Assembly (NCBI GenBank): GCA_016794525.1
Contig: JAEUJY010000033.1
Coordinates: 39,656-103,655 of the forward strand
Direction of reading: 5' to 3'
Length of the DNA stretch: 64,000 nt
From: Myxococcales bacterium
GTDB lineage: Bacteria > Myxococcota_A > Polyangia > Haliangiales > Haliangiaceae
The position numbers and the translations under genes were made by a program. Under the pieces are notes generated by a model that did not search any database, had not been told where the DNA came from, and saw only the letters and a list, made by a program, of their open reading frames with translations. Of the stretch, positions 1 through 8,371 are shown one piece after another. Every line of letters starts with the position of its first letter. The first letter of the stretch is position 1.

Positions 1-127
1 GCGTTGCAGATCGGACGGCCGCCGCGGCTGCGACGGCGAGGACGTGCGAGGGGTCGGGCTCAGCGCTCCATGCGGGCGCGACGCGGGCGTCGCGCGATTC
101 CATCGATGCCAGGCGCCGCGGCGATCG
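1..127. other. Left edge, no gene identified
   Basis: GC-rich sequence downstream of the DUF6178 gene. Frames are open here only because stop codons are rare at this GC content. I see no convincing gene, hairpin or repeat. Confidence 0.4.
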
Positions 128-1399
128 TCAAGCGCGATCGTGCGGCGCCCCGCCCAGCAGCGCGCGCACCGGATCGCGGCCGTGCTCGATCAGCTGCCGC
201 CAGCCGATCCGGAACAGCAGATCCGCGCCGTCGCGGCGGACGATCGTCGCCGCGTCCTCGCCGGTGGTGGCGACCAGGTGCGCGAGCCCGAGCCCGCACG
301 CGGTCACCGCGGCCGTGACCGCCTCGCCGCGCCGGAACGTCCGGCCGTCGATCGCCGCGCCCGCGGTCAGCACGTTGGCCAGGTAGACCAGCTCGGCGAT
401 CCGCTGCTGGTGCAGCGCCGCGTCGTCGAGCTCGGCCAGCGCCGCGCGCAGGGTCGCCGCCGGACCGCCGTCGTCGCCACCCGGCAAGAGCGGCAACGCC
501 CGCGCCCCCTCGTCGAGCACGCCGTTGGCCACCAGCAGCGCGACCAGCGCGTCGGCCGCCGCCGAGGGCCGCGCCACCGGCCGCGGCGCCAGCTCGCGGA
601 AGTACGCGCGGGTCGTCGGGTCGCGCCCGCCGGCGCGCACCGCGGCGGCGTCCTGGCTCGCGGCCAGGCGCAAGAAGCCCGCGGCCGCGCGCGGCTCGAC
701 GTAGCCGTCGGCGGCGCGCCGGTCCTCGCGGTCCCCGGCGACGTCGTCGGCCAGCGACGCCTCGGCCGACAGCGCCGCGGTCAGCCCGCCGTCGTCGTCG
801 ACGTCGCGCCGGGCCAGGTACGCGCAGCGCTCGAGCACCCGCGCCAGCAGGTCGTGGTGCTGCTCGTCGAGCGCGACCAGCACCGCCGCCAGCGCGTCCC
901 AGCCGTCGGCGCCGCGCGCCACCACCCGGAACGTGTCGACCTCGACGTGCAGCCGATCGTCGAGCGCCTTCTCGACCCAGTCGGCCTCGTCGCCCAGCTC
1001 GGCCAGCTCGCGCTCGAGCTGATCGAGGTCGAGCACCAGCGCGCGCTGGTGGACGAGGTGCGTCAGCAGATCCTCCGGCAGCTCGGCCAGCCGCCGCGCG
1101 GCGAACCCGGCCCCGGCCTCGACCATCACCTCCAGCCACACCGCGAAGCGCGCCGGGTCGAGCGCCTCGGCCTGCCCCGGCCGCCCGCGCCACAGATCGT
1201 GATCGAACACGTCGGCGAGCTGCGCCGTCGTCGCGAGCGCGATCAGCTCGCCGGCGTCCTCGAGGCCGACGTGCTCGATCAGCTTGGCCAGCGCGCTGGC
1301 CGGCAGGTGATGGACGGCCTCGACCAGCGCCGGCTGCGCCAGCACGCGGTTGAGGAGCTGGCCGCTCGAGGGCGGCGTCGGACGGACGAGCGCGGTCAT
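128..1399 (-). CDS. DUF6178 family protein
   Basis: A 423-residue soluble protein with no signal peptide or membrane segment. The N-terminal pattern (LLNRVL...ALVEAVHHLPAS) and the acidic, Leu/Ala-rich helical body match the DUF6178 family as I know it. That family is found mainly in Myxococcota and other former deltaproteobacteria and its function is unknown. No catalytic motif is visible. The start codon overlaps the stop of the upstream TetR gene (ATGA at 1396-1399), so the two are probably translated from one mRNA and the regulator probably controls its partner. The family call rests on overall resemblance, not on a profile search. Confidence 0.75.
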   Translation of the reverse strand: MTALVRPTPPSSGQLLNRVLAQPALVEAVHHLPASALAKLIEHVGLEDAGELIALATTAQLADVFDHDLWRGRPGQAEALDPARFAVWLEVMVEAGAGFAARRLAELPEDLLTHLVHQRALVLDLDQLERELAELGDEADWVEKALDDRLHVEVDTFRVVARGADGWDALAAVLVALDEQHHDLLARVLERCAYLARRDVDDDGGLTAALSAEASLADDVAGDREDRRAADGYVEPRAAAGFLRLAASQDAAAVRAGGRDPTTRAYFRELAPRPVARPSAAADALVALLVANGVLDEGARALPLLPGGDDGGPAATLRAALAELDDAALHQQRIAELVYLANVLTAGAAIDGRTFRRGEAVTAAVTACGLGLAHLVATTGEDAATIVRRDGADLLFRIGWRQLIEHGRDPVRALLGGAPHDRA

Positions 1400-2034
1400 G
1401 GGGCCTCCAGGGTGGGCTCGGTCGCGAGCAGCCGCGCCAGCCCGGTCAGGTGGTACGCCGCGTAGCGATCGACGGCCGCGCCGATCGCCTCGGCGGTCGC
1501 GTACTGCCGCAGGATCGCCGCCATGGCCGCGACGAACCCGCCGTAGATCTGATCGAGCACGAAGCGCGTGGTCCGGCCGACCCGCACCGCCGGGGTCAGC
1601 GTCGTCGCGTGGGCGATCGCCAGCCGCACCAGCTGCCGCCGCACCTGCGCCGCCAGCCCCGCGTACGGGGTCGCCGCGTCGCCGGCCAGCGCGATCACCA
1701 CCGCGAGCCGGTGCTCGGCGCAGAACCGCATCAGCTCCTCCGACAGCACCCGGTACCGCGCGCCCGGCCCCAGCGCCGCCACGTCGCCCACCCCCGCCAG
1801 CGCCCGCACCCGCGCGGTCAGCAGCGCTCGCAGCCGCGCCACCACCGCCGCCGGCACCGCCTGGGCCACCAGCGCCTCCTTGCCGTCGAAGTACCGGTAC
1901 ACGTTCCCCACCGACAGCCCCGCCCGCTCCGCGATCGCCGCGATCGACGACGCCGCCACCCCGCGCGCCACGAACTCCTCGCGGGCCGCGTCCACGATCC
2001 GCGCCTCGATCTCCGGCTTGCGCACCTGCGCCAT
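1396..2034 (-). CDS. TetR/AcrR family transcriptional regulator
   Basis: A 212-residue repressor-type protein. Residues 10-55 form the TetR helix-turn-helix ([20 protein letters not shown], then [18 protein letters not shown]). The rest is the helical ligand-binding and dimer domain, whose ligand cannot be predicted. The start is set by a good ribosome binding site (GAGGTGA) about 5 bases upstream. The gene is first in a two-gene unit with the DUF6178 gene. A 13-bp inverted repeat at 2052-2064, just upstream of the start, is a natural candidate operator for autoregulation. Confidence 0.93.
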   Translation of the reverse strand: MAQVRKPEIEARIVDAAREEFVARGVAASSIAAIAERAGLSVGNVYRYFDGKEALVAQAVPAAVVARLRALLTARVRALAGVGDVAALGPGARYRVLSEELMRFCAEHRLAVVIALAGDAATPYAGLAAQVRRQLVRLAIAHATTLTPAVRVGRTTRFVLDQIYGGFVAAMAAILRQYATAEAIGAAVDRYAAYHLTGLARLLATEPTLEAP

Positions 2035-2051
2035 GCCATCACCTCAATAGA

Positions 2052-2064
2052 GAATATCCTATTC
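2052..2064. promoter_or_regulatory. Candidate TetR operator / promoter
   Basis: Perfect inverted repeat GAATA-TCC-TATTC, 17 bases upstream of the TetR start codon. It lies inside the only AT-rich stretch of this neighbourhood (2041-2076). Position and symmetry fit a TetR operator overlapping the promoter. Inference only. Confidence 0.5.
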
Positions 2065-2109
2065 GCTTTTCTAACCACGCGCCCCACCGCTGTCAAGGCG
2101 ACATTCCGC

Positions 2110-2334
2110 CCCAGCCCCGCCCCCGCCCCCGCCCCCGCCCCCGGCCCCGACTCCGGCTCCGGCTCCGATTCCGGCTCCGGCTCCGGCTCCGACTCCGGCT
2201 CCGGCTCCGGCTCCGGTTCCGACTCCGGCTCCGGCTCCGGCTCCGGCTCCGATTCCGATTCCGGCTCCGGCTCCGATTCCGATTCCGGCTCGATTCCGGC
2301 TCCGGCTCCGGCTCCGGCTCCGGTTCCGACTCCG
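2110..2334. repeat. Degenerate hexanucleotide array (CTCCGG-type)
   Basis: About 225 bp of 6-bp units, first CCCCGC-like, then mostly GGCTCC with GACTCC, GATTCC and GGTTCC variants. It lies between the TetR promoter and the 3' end of the radical SAM gene. No stop codons occur in several frames, so it looks open when translated, but the products are only Ser-Gly, Pro-Ala or Glu-Pro runs. I treat it as non-coding. Confidence 0.9.
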
Positions 2335-2456
2335 GTCGCGGTCGCGGCCACGGTCACGGCCGCGGTCACGGCCACGGTCGCGGCCACGGTCGCGGCCGCG
2401 GTCACGGTCGCGGTCGCGGTCACGGTCACGGCCGCGGCCGCGGTCCCGGTCGCGGC
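2335..2456. repeat. Second hexanucleotide array (GGYCRC-type)
   Basis: It follows the CTCCGG array directly and keeps the 6-bp period but has a different unit: GGTCGC, GGTCAC, GGCCAC and GGCCGC alternate. It runs into the stop codon of the radical SAM gene. The change of unit without loss of period suggests that two arrays were built side by side. Confidence 0.85.
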
Positions 2457-3575
2457 CTAAAAAAGCCGCAGCTGTCCGCCCCGCTCCGGCTTGACGAACT
2501 GCGTCCGATCCAGCGCCCGCGCCTCCTTCTCGAACCCCAGGCGATCCCGCGCGACCGCGAACCGCCGCGCCAGCAGCTCGGCGTATGGCCCGGTGCCGCG
2601 CATCCGCTGCGAGAAGTCGCTGTCGTACAGCTGGCCGCCGCGCATGCCGCGCATCAGCGCCAGCACGCGCTCGGCGCGATCGGGGAAGTGCGCGCGCAGC
2701 CAGTCGTCGAAGATCTGCTTGAGCTCGTGCGGCAGCCGCAGGACGACGTACGACGCGTAGCTGGCCCCGGCGCCGCGCGCCGCGGTCATCAGCGCCTCCA
2801 GCTCGCCGTCGTTGATCGCCGGGATCATCGGCGAGGTCAGCACGCCGACCGGCACGCCGGCCGCCGCGAGCCGCTCGATCGTCGCCAGCCGGCGGTGCGG
2901 CCGCGCCGCCCGCGGCTCGAGGATGTCGGCCAGCGCCGGCGCCAGCGTCGTCAGCGACACGTTCACCTGCGCCAGGCCGCGCGCCGCCATCGGCGCCAGC
3001 AGATCCAGATCGCGCACCACCAGCGCGCTCTTGGTGATGATCGTGACCGGGTGATGGGTCTCGGCTAGCACCTCGAGCACCGCGCGGGTCAGCCGCCGGT
3101 CGCGCTCGATCGGCTGGTACGGATCGGTGTTGGCGCCGAGGTTGATCGGCGAGCACTGGTAGCTCGCGCGCGCCAGCTCGCGGCGCAAGGTCGCCGCCGC
3201 CTCGGGCTTGGCCCGCAGCTTGGTCTCGAAGTCGAGCCCCGGCGACAGCCCGAGGTACGCGTGGGTCGGGCGCGCGAAGCAGTACACGCAGCCGTGCTCG
3301 CAGCCGCGGTACGGGTTCACCGACTGATCGAACGGCACGTCGGGCGAGTCGTTGGTCGCGATGATCGACTGGATCGCCTCGTCGGTGACCGTCGTCGCCG
3401 GCGCCGGCCGCGGGTCGTCGGCGCCCAGCTCGCCCCAGCCGTCGTCGAAGCTCGCCCGCGCGAACGCGGCGTAGCGCCCGTCGGGGTTCGACACCGCGCC
3501 CCGCCCGTCGATCACCGTCGGCGGCGGCGCGTCGTCGGGCCGACGATCAGGAGGCACCCGGTTCCCCACCCGCAC
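2457..3575 (-). CDS. PA0069-type radical SAM protein (spore photoproduct lyase-like)
   Basis: A 372-residue radical SAM protein. The cluster-binding cysteines are C92, C96 and C99 (GCEHGCVYCFARP), a CxxxCxxC set that binds a 4Fe-4S cluster and S-adenosylmethionine. The context NPYRGCEHGC...YLGLSPGLDFE is typical of the PA0069/Rv2578c group related to spore photoproduct lyase. Its substrate is unknown; DNA lesion repair has been suggested for relatives because of the lyase resemblance. The start is GTG. The stop codon sits at the end of a hexanucleotide array. It diverges from the methylase gene across 138 bp. Confidence 0.88.
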   Translation of the reverse strand: MRVGNRVPPDRRPDDAPPPTVIDGRGAVSNPDGRYAAFARASFDDGWGELGADDPRPAPATTVTDEAIQSIIATNDSPDVPFDQSVNPYRGCEHGCVYCFARPTHAYLGLSPGLDFETKLRAKPEAAATLRRELARASYQCSPINLGANTDPYQPIERDRRLTRAVLEVLAETHHPVTIITKSALVVRDLDLLAPMAARGLAQVNVSLTTLAPALADILEPRAARPHRRLATIERLAAAGVPVGVLTSPMIPAINDGELEALMTAARGAGASYASYVVLRLPHELKQIFDDWLRAHFPDRAERVLALMRGMRGGQLYDSDFSQRMRGTGPYAELLARRFAVARDRLGFEKEARALDRTQFVKPERGGQLRLF

Positions 3576-3644
3576 ACGTTGACCGGTCCGCCCGCGCTTG
3601 CCCAGCGGCGGGATCGGCGCTTATCGAAGCACTTCCCGGCCCAG

Positions 3645-3678
3645 TTTCATAACTAAACGAAAATACTCCGCTTTTTTG
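3645..3678. promoter_or_regulatory. AT-rich patch between divergent genes
   Basis: A stretch with A- and T-runs in otherwise very GC-rich DNA, between the radical SAM and methylase starts. It probably holds the promoter of one or both genes. I cannot assign -35/-10 boxes with confidence. Confidence 0.35.
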
Positions 3679-3713
3679 CCCACGGCCGCGGCTCGCTCGA
3701 CATTGAGCGCTCG

Positions 3714-4664
3714 ATGGCCACGTCCAAGCGCCGCGCGCGCCTCGTCCGCTCCTCGCCCGTCGCGCCTCGCCTGGCGCGCGCCCACCGCGCCGACGCCCCG
3801 GCCATGCCGCCGTCGGCCGCGTGGCCGATCGTCAAGTGGGTCGGCGGCAAGACCAAGCTCTTGCCCGAGATCCTGCCCCGGCTGCCGCGCACCTACGGCC
3901 GCTACTTCGAGCCGTTCGCCGGCGGCGCCGCGGTGTTCTTCCACCTCGGCCCCGAGGCCGCGGTGCTGTCCGATCGCAACCCCGATCTGATCGGCATGTA
4001 CCGCGCGGTCGCGACCGATCCCGACGGCGTGCTGCGCCGCCTCGCGCTGCACCAGCAGGCCCACGCCGAGGACCACTACTACCAGACCCGCGCGCGCTGG
4101 AACGATCGCTCGGTGTCGTGGACGACGCTCGATCGCGCCGCGACGTTCATCTACCTGAACCGCACCTGCTTCAACGGCCTGTGGCGGGTCAACAAGGGCG
4201 GCGGCTTCAACGTGCCGATGGGCCGCTACAAGAACCCGTCGATCTGCGACGCCGACACCGTCCACCGCGCGTCGGCGGTGCTGCGCCGCGCGACGCTCTT
4301 GTGCGGCGACTACCAGGCCGCGGTCGCCGACGCCGGCCCGGGCGACCTGGTCTACTTCGACCCGCCCTACGATCCGGTCACGACCACCGCCAACTTCACC
4401 GCGTACACCGGCGACGGCTTCGGCCCCGCCGATCAGCAGGCGCTGGCCGACACCGTGCGCGCGCTGGCCAACCGCGGCTGCGCGGTGGTGCTGTCCAACG
4501 CCGACACGCCGCGCATCCGCGCCATGTACAAGGGCCTGCGCATCGATCGCGTGAAGTGCCCGCGCGCGATCAACTCGGATCCGTCGCGGCGCGGCGACGT
4601 CGACGAGGTGCTGGTGCTGGCCGGCTACCCGGCGCGCGCCGGCAAGCGCGCCGCCAAGCGCTGA
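3714..4664 (+). CDS. D12-class DNA adenine N6-methyltransferase (Dam-like), orphan
   Basis: A 316-residue class I N6-adenine methyltransferase of the D12/Dam type. KWVGGKTKLL begins the fold near residue 41. FEPFAGGAAVFF (65-76) is the SAM-binding motif, and DPPY (216-219) is the catalytic motif. YLNRTCFNGLWRVNKGGGFN is the usual Dam-family segment. No endonuclease lies next to it, so it is an orphan enzyme, possibly epigenetic or protective. Residues 1-36 are a basic extension; an alternative ATG at 3804 would give the more usual N-terminus. The recognition sequence cannot be read from the gene. Confidence 0.9.
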   Translation: MATSKRRARLVRSSPVAPRLARAHRADAPAMPPSAAWPIVKWVGGKTKLLPEILPRLPRTYGRYFEPFAGGAAVFFHLGPEAAVLSDRNPDLIGMYRAVATDPDGVLRRLALHQQAHAEDHYYQTRARWNDRSVSWTTLDRAATFIYLNRTCFNGLWRVNKGGGFNVPMGRYKNPSICDADTVHRASAVLRRATLLCGDYQAAVADAGPGDLVYFDPPYDPVTTTANFTAYTGDGFGPADQQALADTVRALANRGCAVVLSNADTPRIRAMYKGLRIDRVKCPRAINSDPSRRGDVDEVLVLAGYPARAGKRAAKR

Positions 4665-4684
4665 GCGGCACGCGTCGCCCGAGC

Positions 4685-5323
4685 TCAGTCGATCCAGCCC
4701 TGCTCGATCAGCGCGGTGCCGAGGGCGGCCTCGAGGTCGTCGCGAAACCCGGCCGCCGGCAGCGGCGCGTCGCACCCTTCGGCCAGCGTCGGCAGATCCT
4801 TGCCGCAGTCGATGATCACCGCGCTGCGCCAGACGCCCGCGAAGCGCCCGCGCACCCGGGTGCTCGGCGGCGAGGTCGCCCAGGTGGCCCGGTACAGCGG
4901 GTGCCCCTCGTCGTCGGCGTACTCGTCGAGCTCGAGGAACGCGTCGCCGTCGATCGCGGGCACCTCGACCTCGACCGGGTAGGTCTCGCAGGACAACAGC
5001 CGGAGATCGACGCCGAGCGTGACCGCGACGCCCTGCAGGTAGCGCATCGCCGGATCGGTGTAGCCGTACTGCGACGGCCCCATCAGCGCGACCACCGGCG
5101 CGCCAGCGGCGCCGTCGTAGGTCAGCCGCAGGTTGGCGGGGAGCTCGGCCGCCAGCGCCGCCGCGTCGATCGGGCCGCCGTCCTCGCCGAGGTCGCGCAA
5201 CGCCGGCGGCCCCGCCACCAGCCGCCAGCGCGTCAGCACGTCGTGCACGCGCGCGACGTGGGCCGCGGTCGGCCGCCACGCCAGGTCCGCCACGAACAGG
5301 CCGTGCTTGTATTCGACGCCCAT
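4685..5323 (-). CDS. Conserved hypothetical protein
   Basis: A 212-residue soluble protein beginning MGVEYKHGLFVADLAWRP. I do not recognise a domain. It is rich in acidic and aromatic residues, has two cysteines, and shows no signal peptide or membrane span. It converges with the methylase gene (20 bp between stops) and precedes the GH5 lipoprotein gene on the same strand. The clean ATG and coherent composition support a real gene. Confidence 0.7.
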   Translation of the reverse strand: MGVEYKHGLFVADLAWRPTAAHVARVHDVLTRWRLVAGPPALRDLGEDGGPIDAAALAAELPANLRLTYDGAAGAPVVALMGPSQYGYTDPAMRYLQGVAVTLGVDLRLLSCETYPVEVEVPAIDGDAFLELDEYADDEGHPLYRATWATSPPSTRVRGRFAGVWRSAVIIDCGKDLPTLAEGCDAPLPAAGFRDDLEAALGTALIEQGWID

Positions 5324-5382
5324 GGCGTCGAGCCGACCACGGCGGCGCCGCGGCGGTCAACCGCGCGCCGCGCGGCCCTGGC

Positions 5383-6762
5383 TCAGGGCGCGGGCAGCGC
5401 CACCACCACCGTCGCCACGCCCGCGGCGTCGACCGTCGGCGGCGCGGTGATCAGCAGCGTGTCGCCGCGCCGCTCGCTCGCGCAGCCGTCGCAGGTCACC
5501 GCCGGCGCGGCCGACACCCGCGGCGGCACGACGACCTCGGTCGGCGTCGCGATCCGCGCGTCGGGGCGGTAGCGCAGGGTCAGCGTGCGCGCGACCTCGT
5601 CGTGGGTCCAGCCGAGCGGATCGCCGGCGATGCGCGCCGGGTACGGCCGCACGATCGCGCCGACCAGCGGCGCGATCTCGGCGCCGCTGGCGTCGAGCGG
5701 CGAGTAGCCGCCGCCCTTGCTGTAGGCCCAGTACATGCTCGACGCCGCGACCGCGCTGGCCGCGTCGTAGGCCGCGTCCATGTACGGCACGATGCCGGGG
5801 TCGGTGCCCAGGCCGCCGTACTCGCCGATCCACAGCGCGGTGCCGAGGGCCTCGGCCTCGGTCCGCTGCAGCGCGACGTTCTCGAGGAACGCCGCCCGGC
5901 GCGCCTCGTCGAAGCCCTGCTGCTGCTCGGCCGCCGAGTCGTAGGCGTGCGGCGCGTAGACCACGTCGGGGTACGCGAACGGCTGCAGCGAGGTCGGGAT
6001 GCCGATGTTGCGCGAGCCGGCCGGCTCGAGGAACGCCACCCAGTGCGGCGCCACCGCGCGCACCGCGGCGACGTCGCGATCGTAGAACGGCTGCAGCCGC
6101 TCGCGCTCGAAGGTGAACAGATCGTGGCTGCCCCAGTGCGGCTCGTTGATCGCGTCGAAGCCGATCACCGCGGGGTGATCGCCGAGCCGACCGGCGATGT
6201 GCCGCCACGCCGCCGCGTGGGCCTCGCCCAGCGCCGGATCGTTCCACAGCCCGTCGAAGCACGCCTTGACGTTGGGCTCGAGGTAGTTGAGCGGCCACTG
6301 CGCCGCCGGCACGAACGCGTCGTAGCGCGCCTGATCGCAGGTCCAGCGCGGCGCGCCGTCGAAGCCGAACCCCTCGCCGTAGACGTCCTGGTGCAGGTCG
6401 AGGATGACGTCGACCTCGGCCGCGGCCGCCCAGTCGAGCCGCTGCCGCACCTGATCGAGGAACGCGTCGTCGTACTGCCCGGGGCTGGGCTCGACCGCCG
6501 CCCACGGGAAGTAGAAGCGGACCGCGTTCATGCCCCAGTCGTCGTGCATCCGCGCGAAGTCGGCGGCGGCGTGGAAGTCGAGGTACGGCGACTCCTTCTT
6601 GCCGACGTTCATCCCGCGCAGGATCGTCGCGCGGCCGGTGGCGTCGCGCAGGTGGCCGCCGCACACGTGCCAGGCGCCGGTGCACAGCGGCGGCGGGGTG
6701 GTGCCGCCGTCGTCGCCGCAGGCCGCCAGGAGGAGCGCCGAGCCGAGCAGGACGCGCCGCAT
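5383..6762 (-). CDS. Glycoside hydrolase family 5 lipoprotein
   Basis: A 459-residue exported enzyme. A lipobox (LLAAC, C15) indicates a lipoprotein. The GH5 barrel carries the acid/base glutamate in DAINEPHWG (E207) and the nucleophile in WIGEYGG (E314), with HQD and PHAYDS motifs between. The layout (long first loops, C-terminal beta domain around residues 360-459) is closest to endoglycoceramidase-like GH5 members, which cut glycans from lipids, but cellulase-like activity is possible. I chose the ATG at 6762 because it starts directly at the signal peptide; a longer frame to 6798 adds 12 non-signal residues. Confidence 0.88.
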   Translation of the reverse strand: MRRVLLGSALLLAACGDDGGTTPPPLCTGAWHVCGGHLRDATGRATILRGMNVGKKESPYLDFHAAADFARMHDDWGMNAVRFYFPWAAVEPSPGQYDDAFLDQVRQRLDWAAAAEVDVILDLHQDVYGEGFGFDGAPRWTCDQARYDAFVPAAQWPLNYLEPNVKACFDGLWNDPALGEAHAAAWRHIAGRLGDHPAVIGFDAINEPHWGSHDLFTFERERLQPFYDRDVAAVRAVAPHWVAFLEPAGSRNIGIPTSLQPFAYPDVVYAPHAYDSAAEQQQGFDEARRAAFLENVALQRTEAEALGTALWIGEYGGLGTDPGIVPYMDAAYDAASAVAASSMYWAYSKGGGYSPLDASGAEIAPLVGAIVRPYPARIAGDPLGWTHDEVARTLTLRYRPDARIATPTEVVVPPRVSAAPAVTCDGCASERRGDTLLITAPPTVDAAGVATVVVALPAP

Positions 6763-6822
6763 CGCCGCCGATGGTACGTCAGCCGGCCGCCGGCCCAAGC
6801 CCGAACGTCGGTACCTCGGCTG

Positions 6823-7701
6823 TCACCGCGCGGTCGGCGCGATGGCCTCGGCGCCCTCGGCGTCGACCGGCGCCGCGGGGCGGTGATCGCGGACGTGGCG
6901 CGGCACGCCCTGGACGTCCCAGACGACGTGGAACACCTCGAGCAGCTTGAGCACGTAGAAGCTGAGGTCGACCTCCCACCAGTAGAAGCCCTGGCGCGCC
7001 GACCGCTGGTAGTAGTGGTGGTTGTTGTGCCAGCCCTCGCCGAGCGTGAGGATGGCCAGCAGCGGGTTGTTGACGCTGTCGTCGGTGGTGCGGTAGCGGC
7101 GCCAGCCCCAGACGTGGGACAGCGAGTTGATCGTGAACGTGCCGTGCCACAAGACGACGGTCGACACGAAGTAGCCCCAGATCAGCGCGGTCCATCCGCC
7201 GATCAGGAACAGCGCGGTGGCGTAGGCGACGGTGAACCAGATCGCGTGCCGATCGACGAAGCGCAGCTCGGGGTACTTGGTCAGGTCCTTGATCTTGTCG
7301 TGGTCGGCCTTGGCGTTGCGCTCGACCAGGATCCAGAACATGTGCGCCCACCAGAACCCGCGCTGCCGCACCGAGTGCAGGTCGCCGGGCTGGTCGGAGT
7401 ACTTGTGGTGGATCCGGTGGTGCGCGGCCCACCACAGCGGGCCCTTCTGGGTCGAGGTCAGCCCCAGCACCGCCAGCACGAGCTGGAACGCGCGGCTGGT
7501 CTTGTACGCGCGGTGCGAGAAGTAGCGGTGGTAGCCGGCGGTGATCGCGAACAGCCGCACGACGTAGGCGACGAGCGCGATCCAGAAGCCGGTCCACGAC
7601 CAGCCCAGCCAGGCCAGGCCGGCGATCGCCGCCAGGTGGACGCCCCAGAACGGCAGGTTGTCGATCCAGCGCAGACGATCGCGAGGGTCGGTGGGTGTCA
7701 T
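6823..7701 (-). CDS. Acyl-CoA/fatty-acid delta-9-type desaturase
   Basis: A 292-residue integral membrane di-iron desaturase. It has the three histidine boxes of the stearoyl-CoA desaturase family: HRYFSH, HRIHH and HNNHH, plus the conserved GLTSTQKGPLWWAAHH and GEGWHNNHHYY contexts. Hydrophobic pairs flank the boxes, giving about four membrane spans. It introduces a cis double bond into long acyl chains using oxygen and an electron donor. No ferredoxin or reductase gene is adjacent. Confidence 0.95.
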   Translation of the reverse strand: MTPTDPRDRLRWIDNLPFWGVHLAAIAGLAWLGWSWTGFWIALVAYVVRLFAITAGYHRYFSHRAYKTSRAFQLVLAVLGLTSTQKGPLWWAAHHRIHHKYSDQPGDLHSVRQRGFWWAHMFWILVERNAKADHDKIKDLTKYPELRFVDRHAIWFTVAYATALFLIGGWTALIWGYFVSTVVLWHGTFTINSLSHVWGWRRYRTTDDSVNNPLLAILTLGEGWHNNHHYYQRSARQGFYWWEVDLSFYVLKLLEVFHVVWDVQGVPRHVRDHRPAAPVDAEGAEAIAPTAR

Positions 7702-7898
7702 GCCGCCAGCGTGCCTACGTGCCGCGCCGGCTGCCCGCGCCGCCGGGCCAGCGTTCGATCAGAAGTCGGTCGGCGATCGCGGCTCGTGACGCGGCCATGA
7801 CCGATGACCGCCGCTCGGCCGGCGCGAACGCGCACGGGCTTCGCGGGGCCGCGGCGGGGCGCGGATTCTGCGGTCCGACAAGTGCGACCGTTGATACC

Positions 7899-7914
7899 TG
7901 ACAGAAGGCTGTCA
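7899..7914. promoter_or_regulatory. Inverted repeat upstream of GFA gene
   Basis: TGACAG-AAGG-CTGTCA, a perfect 6/4/6 inverted repeat ending 24 bases before the GFA start, in the 237-bp divergent gap with the desaturase gene. It is a possible operator; no cognate regulator is obvious nearby. Confidence 0.4.
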
Positions 7915-7938
7915 CGCGACCCTGGCACCGTCGATCCC

Positions 7939-8364
7939 ATGACGACCTCCAGCCCCGACCCGGTCCTCCCCGTCCACCGCGGCAGCTGCCACTGCGGCCA
8001 CCTGCGCTTCACCGTGCGCCTCGACGCCACCCGCGGCACGCGCTGCAACTGCACCATCTGCAGCAAGCTGGGGTGGACCGGCGCGATCGTCCGCCCCGAC
8101 GCGTTCACGCTCGCGTGCGACGAGGCGTCGCTCGACACCTACTCGCGCCACCCCGAAATCGCCCAGCGCTACTTCTGCCCGCGCTGCCACATCGGGGTCT
8201 ACGGCCGCGGCCACCTGGCCCAGCTCGGCGGCGACTTCGTGTCGATCAACCTCAACTGCCTCGACGACGTCGAGCTCGCGGCCGTCGAGATCGGCTACTG
8301 GGACGGCCGCCACGACAACTGGCAGGCCGGGCTGCGCCCGACGCCGTGGCCGATCGCGCCGTGA
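7939..8364 (+). CDS. GFA (CENP-V/GFA domain) zinc protein
   Basis: A 141-residue protein of the GFA family, named after glutathione-dependent formaldehyde-activating enzyme. Zinc ligands are visible in order: CHCGHLRF, CNCTICS and CPRCH. The substrate is usually unproven in this family and I do not claim formaldehyde activity. I chose the ATG at 7939 because the domain begins 15 residues later; the frame stays open upstream to 7804 but that stretch is low-complexity and holds the inverted repeat. Confidence 0.88.
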   Translation: MTTSSPDPVLPVHRGSCHCGHLRFTVRLDATRGTRCNCTICSKLGWTGAIVRPDAFTLACDEASLDTYSRHPEIAQRYFCPRCHIGVYGRGHLAQLGGDFVSINLNCLDDVELAAVEIGYWDGRHDNWQAGLRPTPWPIAP

Positions 8365-8371
8365 TCGCGGC

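Noticed and set aside
3714..4664. Restriction-modification system around the methylase
   Set aside because: The flanking genes are a radical SAM protein and a conserved hypothetical; no endonuclease.
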